Of a stretch of DNA of 64,000 nt, positions 22,001-43,204 are shown one piece after another. Source of the DNA: Sarcophilus harrisii. Taxonomy: Eukaryota; Chordata; Mammalia; Dasyuromorphia; Dasyuridae. Where the stretch lies: the NCBI RefSeq assembly GCF_902635505.1, contig NC_045429.1, positions 31,205,257 through 31,269,256 of the forward strand, written 5' to 3'. Each line of letters begins with the position of its first letter. The stretch's first letter is position 1. Position numbers and translations under genes: made by a program. The notes below the pieces were generated by a model. The model was not told the origin of the DNA and did no database searches. It saw nothing but the letters and a program-made list of their open reading frames with translations.

Positions 22001-24949
22001 ACTGATACCAGCCAGCCATGACCCACAGCACTAACTCCCACCCTCTTCCTCTTCCTCCCGAGGTGGTGATGGACTTTTGGATCCCAATTTATACGTTATC
22101 TTGTTTGAAATTCCCAACCACCTGAGAGGTAATCGGTATGGGTAGAGAAAAGAGGTTAGCCAGGACTTGAGTTTCTGACTCCTTCAGTGCTAGGCTAATC
22201 TTGTCTGACTGATGATGGTATGAATCAGAAAAACAGCAGGAGGGGACCATATCTCTAGCTCCGTCTTCCTCTTTTTCCCCACAGGCCTGAAGTACTCTCA
22301 GAGGAGTGACAGCAATGTTATAGAGCTATGTCTTATGATTTATTTGGGTTTGGAGCCAGAAAAGACCCTAGGAGACAGTGCAGTCCCTTATCTAGGTCCT
22401 CCAATAAGCTATCAATCCTAGAGCTGTAAACAAAGTTTTAATAGCTGCACCCCAAAACATCCCTTTAGTTCATCCCTTTTGCCTCTCCCCCAAATACCTA
22501 GCTTAGTACGGACAGAGGTGAGATTCTTCTCATATGAAATTCCTTCTCTAAAGATCCCAATTCCATCCATCCTTCCAGGCCAGTTCAAATCCCCTTTTGT
22601 CTAGAAGTCATCCCAAACCCAGTGATTTTTTGACTTCGTAACTCTATCATTCCTGTTTTTTGGCACTCTTTGTATCCCTAGAGCTTAGCATGTGCCCTGG
22701 TACATTAAAAAATGCTTATCGTCTTTTCAAACTATACTCAGAATAATCGAAAATGGGAGTCTTAAGATTAAACAAAAGGGAAAGGAGAGCACAAGATCTA
22801 GAATGTATTGTTAAAGGGATGGTTGAAAAATATTTCAAAAAGGAAGCCGGGACCACAGAAAGCTAATATGGTTTCAGCTGGAAGAGGTCAGGCCAGATTA
22901 ACTTTATTTCCAAGATTAACTTTATTTCCAAGCTCTGAGATTCTGTGTTTAATCACTGTTAAAAGGCAGCATGGTGAAGGGAATGGCGCACAGTCCTTAC
23001 CATTGAGGTGCCCTGGATTCAAGTCCCACTTCTGACACAAACTGTGACCTTGCCTTGCAGGAGGCAGCTTTCTAGGGCTAAGATGAAGATGGGTGCATTG
23101 GGAAGGGGGAGTTTTTAGTTCTCCCTACAAAAGTGAAATCTTGGGTTGGGAAGATTGGAGTAATTACTGTGTCCAGATGCTAGGGAGACAAATCATTGCA
23201 TAATTTAGCAAGGAAATATATTCACAAAAGGAGCATGAAGGTCAGTTTGGTCTGAGAGTCACTGCTCTGGTTTGGAGAGGGAAAAGTTGACCAGGGAAGA
23301 AATAGGGAGCTAGGTGATACACTGACCAGATTCTCAGACTTAGCAGTCAGGAAGGCTGGATTTCAGCCTCAGACACTTACTAGAAGCAGGAAAGTTGTGA
23401 AACTTGTGTGTCGGCCTTTTCATTGATAAAATGGGGTGATAGGACAGGCAGCACAAGTTTTGGATCAAGTGAGATCACGAAGTGTTTTATAATTACTAGC
23501 TGTTAAGAGAGTTGGCAACAGAGCCGAGTCTCAAAGAGAAAATGGACTCCTACAGATGAAAGCCTACTCATGAGTGATAACCGGGAGCCCCTTCCAGCTC
23601 AGCATGTCTGGAGGGGTGGGGGTACCATACATATACTGCTAACCCTAACCCTAATTCTGACGTACTCTGGGGAGAACCCAGTCCTGCTTCCCTGGGATGC
23701 CTGTTTAGTATCTGTCTCCAGCCTCATGCCCAGCTCCGCAAGATGGACATTTTGTTGTTCACAGAATCTGACCCTCTGTGACCTCCTTTGGGGTTTTCTT
23801 GGGAAGTACTTTACTGGTTCCTCCTTTAGCTCATTTTATACACAAGGAAACTGAGGCGGCAGACAGGATGAAATGAGTTATCCAGGGTTACAAAGCTAAC
23901 TAAGTAGTCTGAGGCCAGATTGAAGGCTCCAAGAGGAACACTAGAAGGCACTCTGGGGTAAGTTTTCCTTGGGGAGCCCAAGTTAGAGCTCTCTTCATTC
24001 ATTTCTGACGATCCAGAGTCAAAGCTCTATGCTTGGCACTGGGTGGGTGATGGGCACAGATGATCTGGGTTCTCCTGTGGAGCCCGTCTGCTCTCATTCT
24101 TGTGCAGAGGAGACAGTAATAGCTAATATTTAGCTACAATATAGTGACCATAGCTAAATACTAAATCATTAATTGATAATATTAACATGGTCCTTTAAGA
24201 TTTGCAGAAATTACAGAATAAATCATTTTCACACAGCCCTGGGGAGACAGGTGCTAACATTATACCAATTTTACAGGTGGGGAAACTGAAAAAGGGGACA
24301 AGACTTTGAGGCAAGATCTGAACTGATCAGGCTCTGCTCCCTAGGGTGCTTTTCCCTGTGTGTCCCCCGCCCCCCAAATGCCCTGTGTTCTGGCCTCCGC
24401 AGCTGATCTTTACACCCAGGCTCCCCTGTACGCCCCTCACCCCCAAACACAAAGTGGGTCAAGAAGCTTCTAAAGTTTTTGCACTCCCCATCCCCTTTTC
24501 ACCTGAGAAATTTTCGACCCAAATAGATAGGTATATAAAATAGGTATGCAAATCGAACATTTAACGATGAGGAATCATAATTTCGAGACCCCCACTCAGT
24601 TACCAAACCCCAATATGAGGTGGTATTTAAGAAACTGCGGAGGAATTCCCGTCTGATCCCCACTAAATCCTGAGTGTTGGAGGGGTATGTGGGTGCCTTC
24701 GGTGGGGTTCACGTGATCCTTCCCCCTCCCTCCTCTCCCAGACCTCCCTGGGGCACCCACAGGTGGGGGGGTGCATTCTGACACTGAGTCCCCCTCTCCC
24801 CGGAAGGGGGGTGCACCTGGGTGGTGGGGGTTCACGTTGTACTGAGTGTACAGCTTCTGGGCCCGAAGCTCCTTGCGGATTAGCTCGCACATGATCTGGT
24901 TCTGATGCACTGGGTCCGGAGGAGCCTTCTCACGCCCGCGAGCCGCCAT
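18934..24949 (-). CDS. CFAP144: CFAP144 (FAM183A), complete
   Basis: Small cilia- and flagella-associated protein; family members are microtubule inner proteins or axonemal components of motile cilia. Exons in gene order: 24817-24949, 21376-21435, 20021-20124 and 18934-19044, giving 135 residues (human about 134). Phases 1, 1, 0 match. Key stretches are [72 protein letters not shown] and EIGWDCEPL. The C-terminal exon ([20 protein letters not shown]) differs more from human but keeps length and position. An X-box-like motif lies 62 bp upstream of the start. It is tail-to-tail with EBNA1BP2, 211 bp between stops. Confidence 0.95.
19171..19176 (+). terminator. EBNA1BP2: Candidate EBNA1BP2 poly(A) signal AATAAA
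   Basis: First AATAAA after the EBNA1BP2 stop, about 450 bp downstream. It lies beyond CFAP144 exon 4, so the EBNA1BP2 3'UTR would run antisense across that exon. Confidence 0.5.
20021..20124 (-). CDS. CFAP144: CFAP144 exon 3
   Basis: Acceptor [32 protein letters not shown] to GWDCEPL; donor TTG|GTGAGT, phase 0. Confidence 0.95.
20204..20388 (+). mobile_element. hAT-type non-autonomous DNA transposon
   Basis: Imperfect terminal inverted repeats: 'cagggatccttaaact' at the left and 'agtttgaggacccctg' at the right. The interior has 'ggccggactatagtaaaaac' and 'ttttgtgggcctttaaataa', a high-copy short hAT element in mammals. No clear 8-bp target duplication remains. In CFAP144 intron 2. Confidence 0.7.
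21376..21435 (-). CDS. CFAP144: CFAP144 exon 2
   Basis: Acceptor [32 protein letters not shown]; donor GATG|GTAAG, phase 1. Confidence 0.95.
22960..23065 (+). repeat. tRNA-like SINE fragment
   Basis: 'ggcagcatggtgaagggaat' through 'ttcaagtcccacttctgaca' and 'aaactgtgacc': the SINE 5' half. In CFAP144 intron 1. Confidence 0.65.
23300..23510 (+). repeat. tRNA-like SINE, worn
   Basis: 'agcagtcaggaaggctggat', 'cagcctcagacacttactag' and 'gtgagatcacgaagtgtttt' follow the SINE consensus order. In CFAP144 intron 1. Confidence 0.6.
23735..23935 (-). repeat. tRNA-like SINE, minus orientation
   Basis: 'tgtgacctcctttggggttt', 'agctcattttatacacaagg' and 'aaactgaggcgg' give the reverse-complement SINE body. 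In CFAP144 intron 1. Confidence 0.7.
24817..24949 (-). CDS. CFAP144: CFAP144 exon 1
   Basis: ATG at 24947-24949; [20 protein letters not shown] to VNPHHP plus one base; donor CCAG|GTGCAC, phase 1. Confidence 0.94.
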
Positions 24950-25480
24950 GATCAGGTTCCAGCTCCCTCTCGCTGCGCTCTGGGCTCAGTAGACCGCGGG
25001 TCCCGACGCCGTCTCCAGGCAACCGCCGCCCGGTCTCGCTTCTTCCCCCGCCCCCCACAGTGCTCTTTCTTCCCCCCTTCCCCCATTCCCCGCCTCGGCC
25101 CGCGCTTAGCGAGGCCGGGGCGCTCGCTCCCCGGCCCCGAGGATCTGCTCTGGGAAGAAGCCGTACAGCCCCAAGAGTCCTTCCCAGCCGGCGGGACGGC
25201 CGTAGAGCCTCCTCCTCTAACTGTTAATTTAAAAAAGCCGCTCTCTCCTTCCCCCATCCTCCCACGGCCGCAGCCCCGAAGTCCCCCCGAAGATCCCGCC
25301 TCATCTGGCCTCGGAAGCTCCCCCGCTTCTCCCTCAGTGTCCCCTTTGCGCCGTGGGCGCTTTGCCGGGGCGTTGGCCCGGTCGCCTTCCCCACCGCGGT
25401 CCCCGTGGCTCTGGTCGGGCCCCCTCCCGATCCCTGCGCTGGTTGGGCCTCCCCACAAATCCCTCCTATTACTCTCGCTG
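24900..25480. promoter_or_regulatory. CFAP144: CpG island at CFAP144 5' end
   Basis: GC-rich sequence with many CpGs spans exon 1 and about 500 bp upstream. Long open frames here on both strands are GC-composition artefacts without family resemblance. Confidence 0.7.
25011..25023 (+). promoter_or_regulatory. CFAP144: RFX X-box-like motif upstream of CFAP144
   Basis: GTCTCCAGGCAAC fits RYYNYY-N-RRNRAC exactly, 62 bp upstream of the start codon, which suits an RFX-driven ciliary gene. Confidence 0.6.
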
Positions 25481-26469
25481 CGGGCTTTGTATTTCTCGAT
25501 GCGCGTTTGCATTGTCTCCCGCCCCGAGCAGAGCGTAAGTTTTTGAGGGCAGCGTCGGCTTCGTTTTCTCCCTTCAGTTTGTACGGTGACGGATGCACAA
25601 CAGGTGCCCATATGAACTGAAAAAGCTTATTTTGATAGAGGAGTGACAGGAAGCAGGAGGGATCTCCCCAAACTCCTTCAACCCGACCTAGAAAGCACCA
25701 AACTGAATCCTGACGGGGCGGAGGCAGAGGTTCCTGAATCCTGGGGAAGGGCCGAATGAGGAGCATAGTCCCGTACCCCAGGGGAGGCTGTGCATCTGGG
25801 CAAAAGGAGGCCCCAGGCTCACCCAAGAACGTTGAGTTCTGGGCCCAGGAAAACGGAAGAGCCAGACCCCAGGAAATGGCCCCTTCCTTTGAATCCTCCC
25901 TGTCCCTGCCTCCTCTTTGAGCCATTCACATTTTCTCGTTGGTGTAGATGCATCAAAACCCCGGGAGAGAGTCCTAGATTTTGGCCCCATCCTCACCCGT
26001 GTGCCCAGAAAGGCTCATTCTTGGGCAGGACCCGCTATTGTTGGATTATTTCCCCAATCTGGGAGAGATTGTGAGATTGCTGGGTTTGTCTTCCAGATGA
26101 GACTTGCCCCCAGGCAAGAGGGGTCCCTTGGGTTGTGGAAGCTGGAGTTGGCAGGGACCTGAGATGGGAGGCCCTGAGAGCTTCCGTTATTTGCGCAAGG
26201 TCGCGGTGTTCCCCAGTGACAGAGCTGGTGTTCCTTTCAGCAGCACCTGTCCCACAGGTGAGAATTGTGTTTGTGCAATGTGGTAATGTAGTCTTGTGGA
26301 ACTCCCTATGACCCACTGATGCCCTGCTCAGGAGCACTCCCAAACGAGACATGAACGATTGCTCTAAGATCATGTGCCGAAGTCAGAATGTTCAGAATGT
26401 CACTGGCGGTCTTTGAAGCCTCTGGGTGCTCCCGCCCTTCTCCCCTGTACCTCAAGTCTCTAGTTGTAT
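25481..26469. other. Intergenic, CFAP144 to AIRE 3' end
   Basis: About 1 kb of unique-looking sequence of ordinary composition. I see no exon, RNA gene or clear repeat in it. Confidence 0.5.
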
Positions 26470-26492
26470 TTTATTTTATTCTTTATTTTATT
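26470..26492 (-). terminator. AIRE: AIRE poly(A) signal cluster
   Basis: Four overlapping or adjacent AATAAA hexamers on the minus strand (TTTATT on plus at 26470, 26475, 26482 and 26487), about 310-330 bp past the AIRE stop. Confidence 0.6.
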
Positions 26493-26802
26493 CACCTTAT
26501 TGATTTTTACTCAGGATGGGCTCTCCTTGGCCTCCACCTTTGCTTCTTCCACTCTCTCCATCCCCCTTCCCTCCACCCCATAGCCCCTCCCACAAAGCCC
26601 AGAAATGAATAATCTTGAGTACTTTTGTCCCGTGGCATCACATGGCCAAACACTGGCATTGCTCCCACATTCAGGGCAAGCACAAGAAAGCTGCAGATTG
26701 GCGGGGATGGTTGTGGGAAGAGCCCAGGCGTTCCCAAGATGTCCATCACCATCACCTGTCTGCATTCCTCCGTGAGCGGCTGGGCTCCATTTTTATAGGG
26801 CG

Positions 26803-36716
<9,914 letters not shown>

Positions 36717-36798
36717 CCTGAGAGGGGCCACTGGGGGAAAGGGGGGGCAGCTCCCTGACCTACTGGACTTCTCTAGTCAGTGGGGGATGGTGGAGGGA

Positions 36799-36800
36799 GG

Positions 36801-36832
<32 letters not shown>

Positions 36833-37325
36833 GAGAGACACAGAGAGAGACAGAGAGAGACACACAGAGAGAGACAGAGACAGAGAGAGACACAGAGACA
36901 GAGAGACAGAGAGAAGGAGAGAGACAAGGACAGAAAAAACAGAGAGAGAGAGAGAGAAAGAAAGAGAGAGAGAGAGACAGAGAGATAAGGACAGAAAAAG
37001 AGAGACAGAGACAGAGGCAGAGAAAGACAGAGGCCAGGCACATACACAGAAAGACAGAGAGACAGAGAGAGAAAGAAAGAAAGAGGGAGAAAGAGATATG
37101 ACAAAAGAGTCAGGAACAGAGACAAGGACAGAAAAACAGAAACAGAGATAGAGGCAGAGACAGAGAGAGACAGAGAGAAACAGAAAGAGAGAGAAACTGA
37201 GCAAGAAAGAGAGACAAGGACAGAAAAACAGAGTCAGAAACAGGGAGAGCAAAGACAGAAAACAGAGAGAGAGAGACAGAGAGAGACAAAGACAGGCAAA
37301 GATAGAGAGAAATAGAGACCAAGGA
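36799..37325 (+). repeat. (GAGA/GACA)n purine-rich tract, about 527 bp
   Basis: Imperfect 'gagaga' and 'gacagaga' repeats starting 83 bp upstream of the AIRE ATG and reaching about 610 bp upstream. It occupies the place where the AIRE 5'UTR or core promoter is expected. Confidence 0.93.
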
Positions 37326-38734
37326 AAAGGAAGCTCTCCTCACCCTTGGAGGCAAATAGGGTTCACATCCACCTCCCCAAGTTCGTTCTATTTCACACTC
37401 TCCCCTCCTCTCCTCCTCCCATTCCCCACCCTGCTGGACTCGGGATGTGCCCTGTGAGAGTCAGCTTCTCTATCTCTTTTTGTCTCTGCCCATCTCTGTC
37501 TCTCCTCTGCCCACCTAGCCTTGGCTTCAGCCACCCCAGCTGGGCACAGGTGGGCTGCTTGATTCCTTCTTTCTTGGGTGAGACTGGGCAGCAGGACCCT
37601 GTAAGCCAGGCAGGATGCACCAGATGGTACCTGGGCTGCCCCCTATTATACCCAGTTCCATTCACGGAAAGAACAGAAATACCCCCATCAAAGGGACCAA
37701 CCAGGATTCCCAGGAGAGCTTCTGTATTTAGGGGTGTGACGGAGACTTAGAGAAGGTCCCAAGTACCCAGGACTATCTTGGGGGCTTTCCCAAGTCTCGC
37801 TTCTGAGGCCCCAGAGTGACGTGTACAATTCCACGCAAACACGGATTGCTTAGTCAGCACCGTGACATCCTGGTGAGTAGGGGGCTGATTTGATGAATTC
37901 CCTTCCCCTTTGTACCCCCACCACAGCCCTGGAGGGAGCCCGGTTTCAGTCTGGGGAAAAGCTAAATAGAGCTGGGAATGGGGGCTGCATTTCGGACATT
38001 TCTCTGTCTGGGTTTGGCTCAGACCAAGATCAGCCCCTAAAGATGGATGCCTGTAGCTGGGCTCTGCAAGGGGCAGAGGACAAAGGGGCTCTATCGCCTT
38101 CTCCTTCCTAGGAGCCCTGCTCTTCCCATGAGCATCCCTGCCTTCCAGCTCACACTTCAGATGGGCTTTTGGGGGAATACCCAGACTTTTGCCCTGGCCT
38201 TCTTTCCACAACCTGAGTTCACGGATCAGTCTTCCTATTGACCAGTTCCATCAGGATCTAACACTGAACAGATGGAGCCCCCCTGAGCCAGGCGGTCTGA
38301 AATTCTACCTGGGTCTCCTTACTCACCACCCGGGTGAGGTATGAACTACGTTGGTTCTCCCCCCCCCCTCCCCCCCCACCCCCGCCCCCAGGTCACTCTC
38401 CTTTAATTTCTCCTAAGGCTCCCTTGGATCACAGACACACTCAAGATTATCCGTTTTGCTTGTTTTCTCATTTCTAGAGGATTTGTGGCCTTGGGGACGG
38501 TGTTGGGATTAGAGACATTGTGGCCCATGTGCTGTAGAAAGGGGAGGAATTCTCTCTTTACCTGCTCTTCTACCCTACACATGCACTTCCTCTCCCCTCT
38601 CACTGCAATGCTCCTGACCTCCCAGATTCAGGTCATCTGGCCAACCTTGGATTTTAGACAATACTTTTCTTTCCTGTGCAATGGCAAATCTTTCCTCTCT
38701 ACAATAATTGCCTCCCAGAACTGTGGAGGAAAAA

Positions 38735-38893
38735 AATGAATGAAAGAAAGGGAGGAAGGAAGGAAGAAAAGAAATGAAAAAGAAAGGAAGAGAGAAAGAA
38801 GGCAAAAAGGAAGAAAAAAGGGAGAAAAAAGAGGGAAAGAAGAGAGAAAGGAAAGAAGGGAAAGAGGAAGAAGGAAAGAAAAAAAGAAAGACT
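38735..38893 (+). repeat. (GAAA/GGAA)n purine tract
   Basis: Almost pure purine, mixed 'gaaa' and 'ggaagg' units, about 2 kb upstream of AIRE. Confidence 0.9.
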
Positions 38894-39531
38894 TCCAACA
38901 AATGAGCCTGCCACCCTGCTCCCCTGAGTTGCTCAAAGTGATGCTCCCCTTGCCATAGGGGGCTGGGTGCAGCAGACCCTACTGCCCTTGCCTAGGTTTG
39001 TTTAATGGTGTGAATATCAGGAGGTGTGAGAGCAGTCTCTAGTGGCTGGGATATGTGCCACAGCTCTCAAACGTGTGCACCGTACAGGGCCCTGGATTCA
39101 CAAGAGGACGTTCATTGGCTATCTGTTTCTGGTTCTCGGATTGCCTGCCACCTTCTAAGTATAACTAGCTTTGGGTTAATTAACGCTAATGGGGATAACA
39201 GAACTTCAGGGATACCAGCAAAGGGAGAACAGGACCCGATGGCAGGGTTAGATTTCACATTTTTATTTAAACATACACACTGGTTTTTGAAATCAGGAAC
39301 CCTTGATTGAATTTCACTTAACTGATGACTTCTTCAGTTCAACCCTGATTCTACAAACTCGGCTGGTAGCGAGGGTGTAATCCACCTGCCCATGGGAGTC
39401 AGAAGCCCAAGGCCTCCCCCTGGTTGGGTGTGATTAAGGTGGGCCGCCTTCGGAGCTTCTGGACTTTCCACAGAGTCTGAGGGGCTTTTTACTATTTAGC
39501 AAGGATGCCATGGAAACTGAATCCTATCCTT

Positions 39532-39733
39532 CAGTGGTCCTCAAACTTTTGTTCTCAATATCTTTATCCTATTAAAAATGATTGAGGATCTGTCCAAAGA
39601 GTTTTTGTTTATGTGGTTTATAGTTATAGATGTTGATCACATTAAAAATAAAAACTAATTATGAATTTGTAGACTCTCTGAAAGGATTTCAGAGATTCCC
39701 AGGATGCTCTGGACCAGACTTTGAGAACCACTG
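39532..39733 (+). mobile_element. hAT-Charlie-like non-autonomous transposon
   Basis: Ends 'cagtggtcctcaaacttttg' and 'gactttgagaaccactg' form imperfect terminal inverted repeats; the interior 'aagagtttttgtttatgtgg' is typical of an old mammalian Charlie-group element. No clear target duplication. Confidence 0.7.
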
Positions 39734-40059
39734 TAGGGTGATCACACACAGGTTCTGGCCCTGATTCAGTTCAAAGCCCCCGAGTGCCCAGAGGTCCTGA
39801 GTGACATAGCTCCTGGCCCCTGATTGAATGGCCTGAGATTCCTCTGAGTGAGTGAGGAAGCTCTGTTCTTTTCCCACCAGACTGAATTCCTTTGGATTTT
39901 TCCTCCATATCCCTGTGTGTGTGGGTACCTTCTTCCCCTCTCCTTTTAAGCTTCCTTTTATGTCTTCCCCCATTAGATCGTGAGCTCTTTGGGGGAAGAG
40001 ACTGTCTTTGTTTTTTGCATTTGCAACCCCACTTCCCAGTGGTCTTTTTCCAGTTCTCC

Positions 40060-40290
40060 TCCTCTTCATCTTCCTCCTTCTCTTTATCTTTCTCCTTCTC
40101 CTTCTCTTCATCTTTCTCCTTCTCCTCCTGCTCTTGGTCTCTCTCCTCCTCCTCCTCCTTCTGCTCCTCCTGCTCCTCCTCCTGCTCCTCCTGCTCTTCC
40201 TCCTCCTCCTCCTCCTCCTCCTTTTCTTCCTCCACCTCCTCCTTTTCTTCCTCCTCCTCCTCCTCTTCCTTTTCTTCCCCTCTTCTTTCC
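40060..40290 (+). repeat. (CTC/CTT)n pyrimidine tract
   Basis: Nearly pure pyrimidine 'cctcctcctcctt' units. Glu-rich minus-strand frames through it are artefacts. Confidence 0.92.
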
Positions 40291-40304
40291 TTTTTTTGGG
40301 AGGA

Positions 40305-40430
40305 GGCCATCAGGATTAATGATTTGCCCAGGATCACACAGCTAGTGCCTGAGGCTGGATTTAAACTCAGGTTCCCCTGCCTGCAGAGCCTGTGCTCTAT
40401 CCACCATAGCTCGATGTAGCTGTCTCTGTC
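40305..40430 (-). repeat. tRNA-like SINE fragment, minus orientation
   Basis: 'ttgcccaggatcacacagct', 'gatttaaactcaggttcccc' and 'tgctctatccacc' give the reverse-complement 5' half of the marsupial SINE. Confidence 0.75.
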
Positions 40431-41253
40431 CCCATTCATCTTAATGTATCTGTACTTGACACTGTCATTCACATTTTGCTCTCTCAAGCTGTCATTCGAT
40501 TGCTGTCTCCTGGCTGCTCATTCTTTCTCAATCTCTTTTGTCAAATTTTCCATTACACCTGCTGACAGAGGGTTTCCTCCAAAGCTCTTCTGGGCTCTCT
40601 TCCTTTTTCTGTCGAGACTTTCATGTACCGATCTCATTGGCTCCCGTGGTCTCAATCATCACCTCCAAGCAGATGACTCTCAGAAGACTTGTGTCACCTC
40701 AACATCCCTTCATACCTTAAGACTATAACTGCCATTAGACATCTCAAACCCGAGGTGCCATTAGACATCTCAAACTCGATATGTCCAAAACTGAACTTAT
40801 CTTTTTCCCCTTATCCTTCCCCTCTCTTAACTTAATGTCCTAGCATTGTTGAGGGCACTGCAGTCCTCCCACTTACTCAGGCTCCAAATCTAAATGTTAT
40901 CCCGGACTCCTCAACCTTTCTTCCCGCTGCCCAGCCCCACATGCAGTCAGCCATAGAATCCTATGCTTCCCTGAGCAATAATAAGTTGGGGCGGTATTCA
41001 GTTCTCATCAGCCAGCTGGAGAGTTCAATTGGTCATGATTGCACAGCTATAGTCTCCCCTTTGTTCTGAGATTCCTGTGATGGTTCCAAAGCCTTTGCAG
41101 TCTTCAAATTAGGCTACAAACTAGAACCAAGATCCCTCTTTCTTCCCGAGGTCTGAGTCACACTAGTGCTACTTGCTTTGGAACTTGATTCCATAACTCG
41201 ATTCCTTCTGTGGCTCCTCACTCTTGATTGTCTGATCTGAATTTATAACCTAG

Positions 41254-41420
41254 AACTGGTTAGTGAACAACAAAGTTGCCACATGGCACTTGTTCCTCGC
41301 TAGTGGACAACAAAGTTGCCACATTGCACCTATTCCTGGCTAGGGAACAACAAAGTTGCCATATGGCACTTATTCCTAGTTAGTGAATTACAAAGTTTAC
41401 CACATAGCATCTGTTCCTGC
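41254..41420 (+). repeat. 40-bp minisatellite, four copies
   Basis: Units built around 'gaacaacaaagttgccacat' recur every 40 bp; the last copy has diverged. Confidence 0.85.
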
Positions 41421-41525
41421 TCCCTTCACAACCTCTAGGGGTTCTGATATGGGTTTTCTTTCCAGGATCCTGAAATGCTCCCTGTGTCACTCTATTGGTA
41501 AGACTCCATCACCAGGGTTTACAAC

Positions 41526-41535
41526 TCTCTCTCTT

Positions 41536-41596
<61 letters not shown>

Positions 41597-41644
41597 CTCT
41601 CTCTCTCTGTTCTCTGTTCTCTCTCTCTCTCTCTCTCTCTCTCT

Positions 41645-41694
<50 letters not shown>

Positions 41695-41715
41695 CTCTCT
41701 CTCTGTTTCTCTCTC

Positions 41716-41805
<90 letters not shown>
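41526..41805 (+). repeat. (CT)n with interspersed TG, about 280 bp
   Basis: Long pyrimidine array with periodic 'ctgttctct' interruptions, more degraded than the (TC)n in AIRE. Confidence 0.95.
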
Positions 41806-41808
<3 letters not shown>

Positions 41809-42044
41809 GATTTGAGCTGGAGAAGTGGCACCCTTTAATTTTTTTTCTTGGGTTTCCGCATCAAAATTTGGTCTGCTGCAGGCTGGTGCATTATCTACAC
41901 ATGTCTGGGGGAATTGGGAAGATGGGGCAAAATACTTGTGTTTCTTCCTGATACTCTGCCCCCAGTCCTCCTTAGCCTTACTGTCTCTCCTCTGAAATGA
42001 CCTCTACTTTATATTACTTACATCTTATTGATATAGAGATTTTT

Positions 42045-42225
42045 GCATGTTTCCTCTTCTATTAGGCAATGAGCTCTTAGAAAGCATTAGCATGGTACCT
42101 GGCATATCAAATTAGATATTTGTGAAAGTGTTTAGCACAGTGCCTAGTACTTAGTAAGTGCTATATAAATGTATATTCCCTTCCCTAGAATACATACAAT
42201 AGGTGCTTAATAAATATTAATTGAA
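42045..42225 (+). repeat. CORE-SINE-like tail
   Basis: 'gcacagtgcctagtacttag' and 'ggtgcttaataaatattaat' give two successive SINE 3'-segment copies. Confidence 0.5.
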
Positions 42226-42279
42226 TGACTGTCAACTGAAGGGAATAAGGAAAGAACTTCTGTGTCTTTAAAAAAACAA

Positions 42280-42425
42280 ACAACAAACTATTTATTCTAT
42301 TATAATATTTATTCTAATAGTATATTGCTTTTCCAATTACATGTAAAGATGTTTTTCTCCATTCATTTTTGTAAGATTTTGAGTTCCAATTTTTTTCTCT
42401 CTTGAACATTTGTGTCTCTTACTCA
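42280..42425 (-). mobile_element. L1 3' end fragment, minus
   Basis: 'ccaattacatgtaaagatgt' and 'tttgagttccaattttttt' match the reverse complement of the L1-associated 3' sequences found elsewhere here. Confidence 0.5.
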
Positions 42426-43204
42426 TACTTTATTGATGATTAAACTGTTCTCTATTTTATTGGGAAAGAAGGCAGAAGAGGTTTCCAGCAAAGTAGGGTG
42501 TTTGCTGCCAAAACACACATGGCAAGAATAATATTTGTGCTGTGGAAGACAGAAGTGCTCATATGAGAAGGGCCCAGATGAAGCCAGTTTCTCCTATCAC
42601 ATGGTGGATGTCAATTTTCCCCTGATTTTGTTCCAGAATTTGGTAAGGAACCAAATGAATTTGGACTTCCCTTTAGGAAAGAGGAAGGGGTATGTACAAA
42701 ATACATTTCACAGAGAGAAATGGAGACTTGAGCAGATAGTGAGTCCCAGGTTGCCCAGGTAATTTGTGGCAGAGGAGGATGTTAGTGGAGGGAGACACTC
42801 TTCTGAAAAAGAAGGTGAAGGTCCTCCTTGCTGTCCCATTTTTATTCTTAACCATAAGGCTTTGGCTCTCATTGATCCATGCCTCCTGTTATCTTGTTGG
42901 TGGTTATGAACTCACAGTCCCTATCTTGGAGCGATGTGGTTGTCTCCACAACACTCTTGATTTCTCTAGTTTCACTTTCTAGATTTGGGTGTGACCTTTG
43001 CTCTCTCTGATATCTTGGGAAAATCCCTTCTCTGGGCCTCAATTTCTCCATTTTTTTTAAAAAAAGAGGCTTAGACTGGATTAATTTTCAATACGACAAC
43101 ATTTCATCTGCTGCAGTTCTTGTCTAGGTAAATGCCCTTGCTGGGGCTAGGTTGCTACTCAAAACCTGAATTTGCTCCAAGGAGCTACTGACTTGGATTG
43201 CCCT

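Noticed and set aside
23639-23653. Telomere-like taaccctaaccctaa
   Set aside because: Only about two and a half units, too short for an interstitial telomeric array.
24905-25925. Long open frames on both strands over the CFAP144 CpG island
   Set aside because: GC-rich composition removes stops; there is no domain, no splice logic and no recognisable protein.
40720-40790. Doubled 'gccattagacatctcaaac'
   Set aside because: A single local duplication of about 30 bp inside unclassified repeat-like sequence; not informative.
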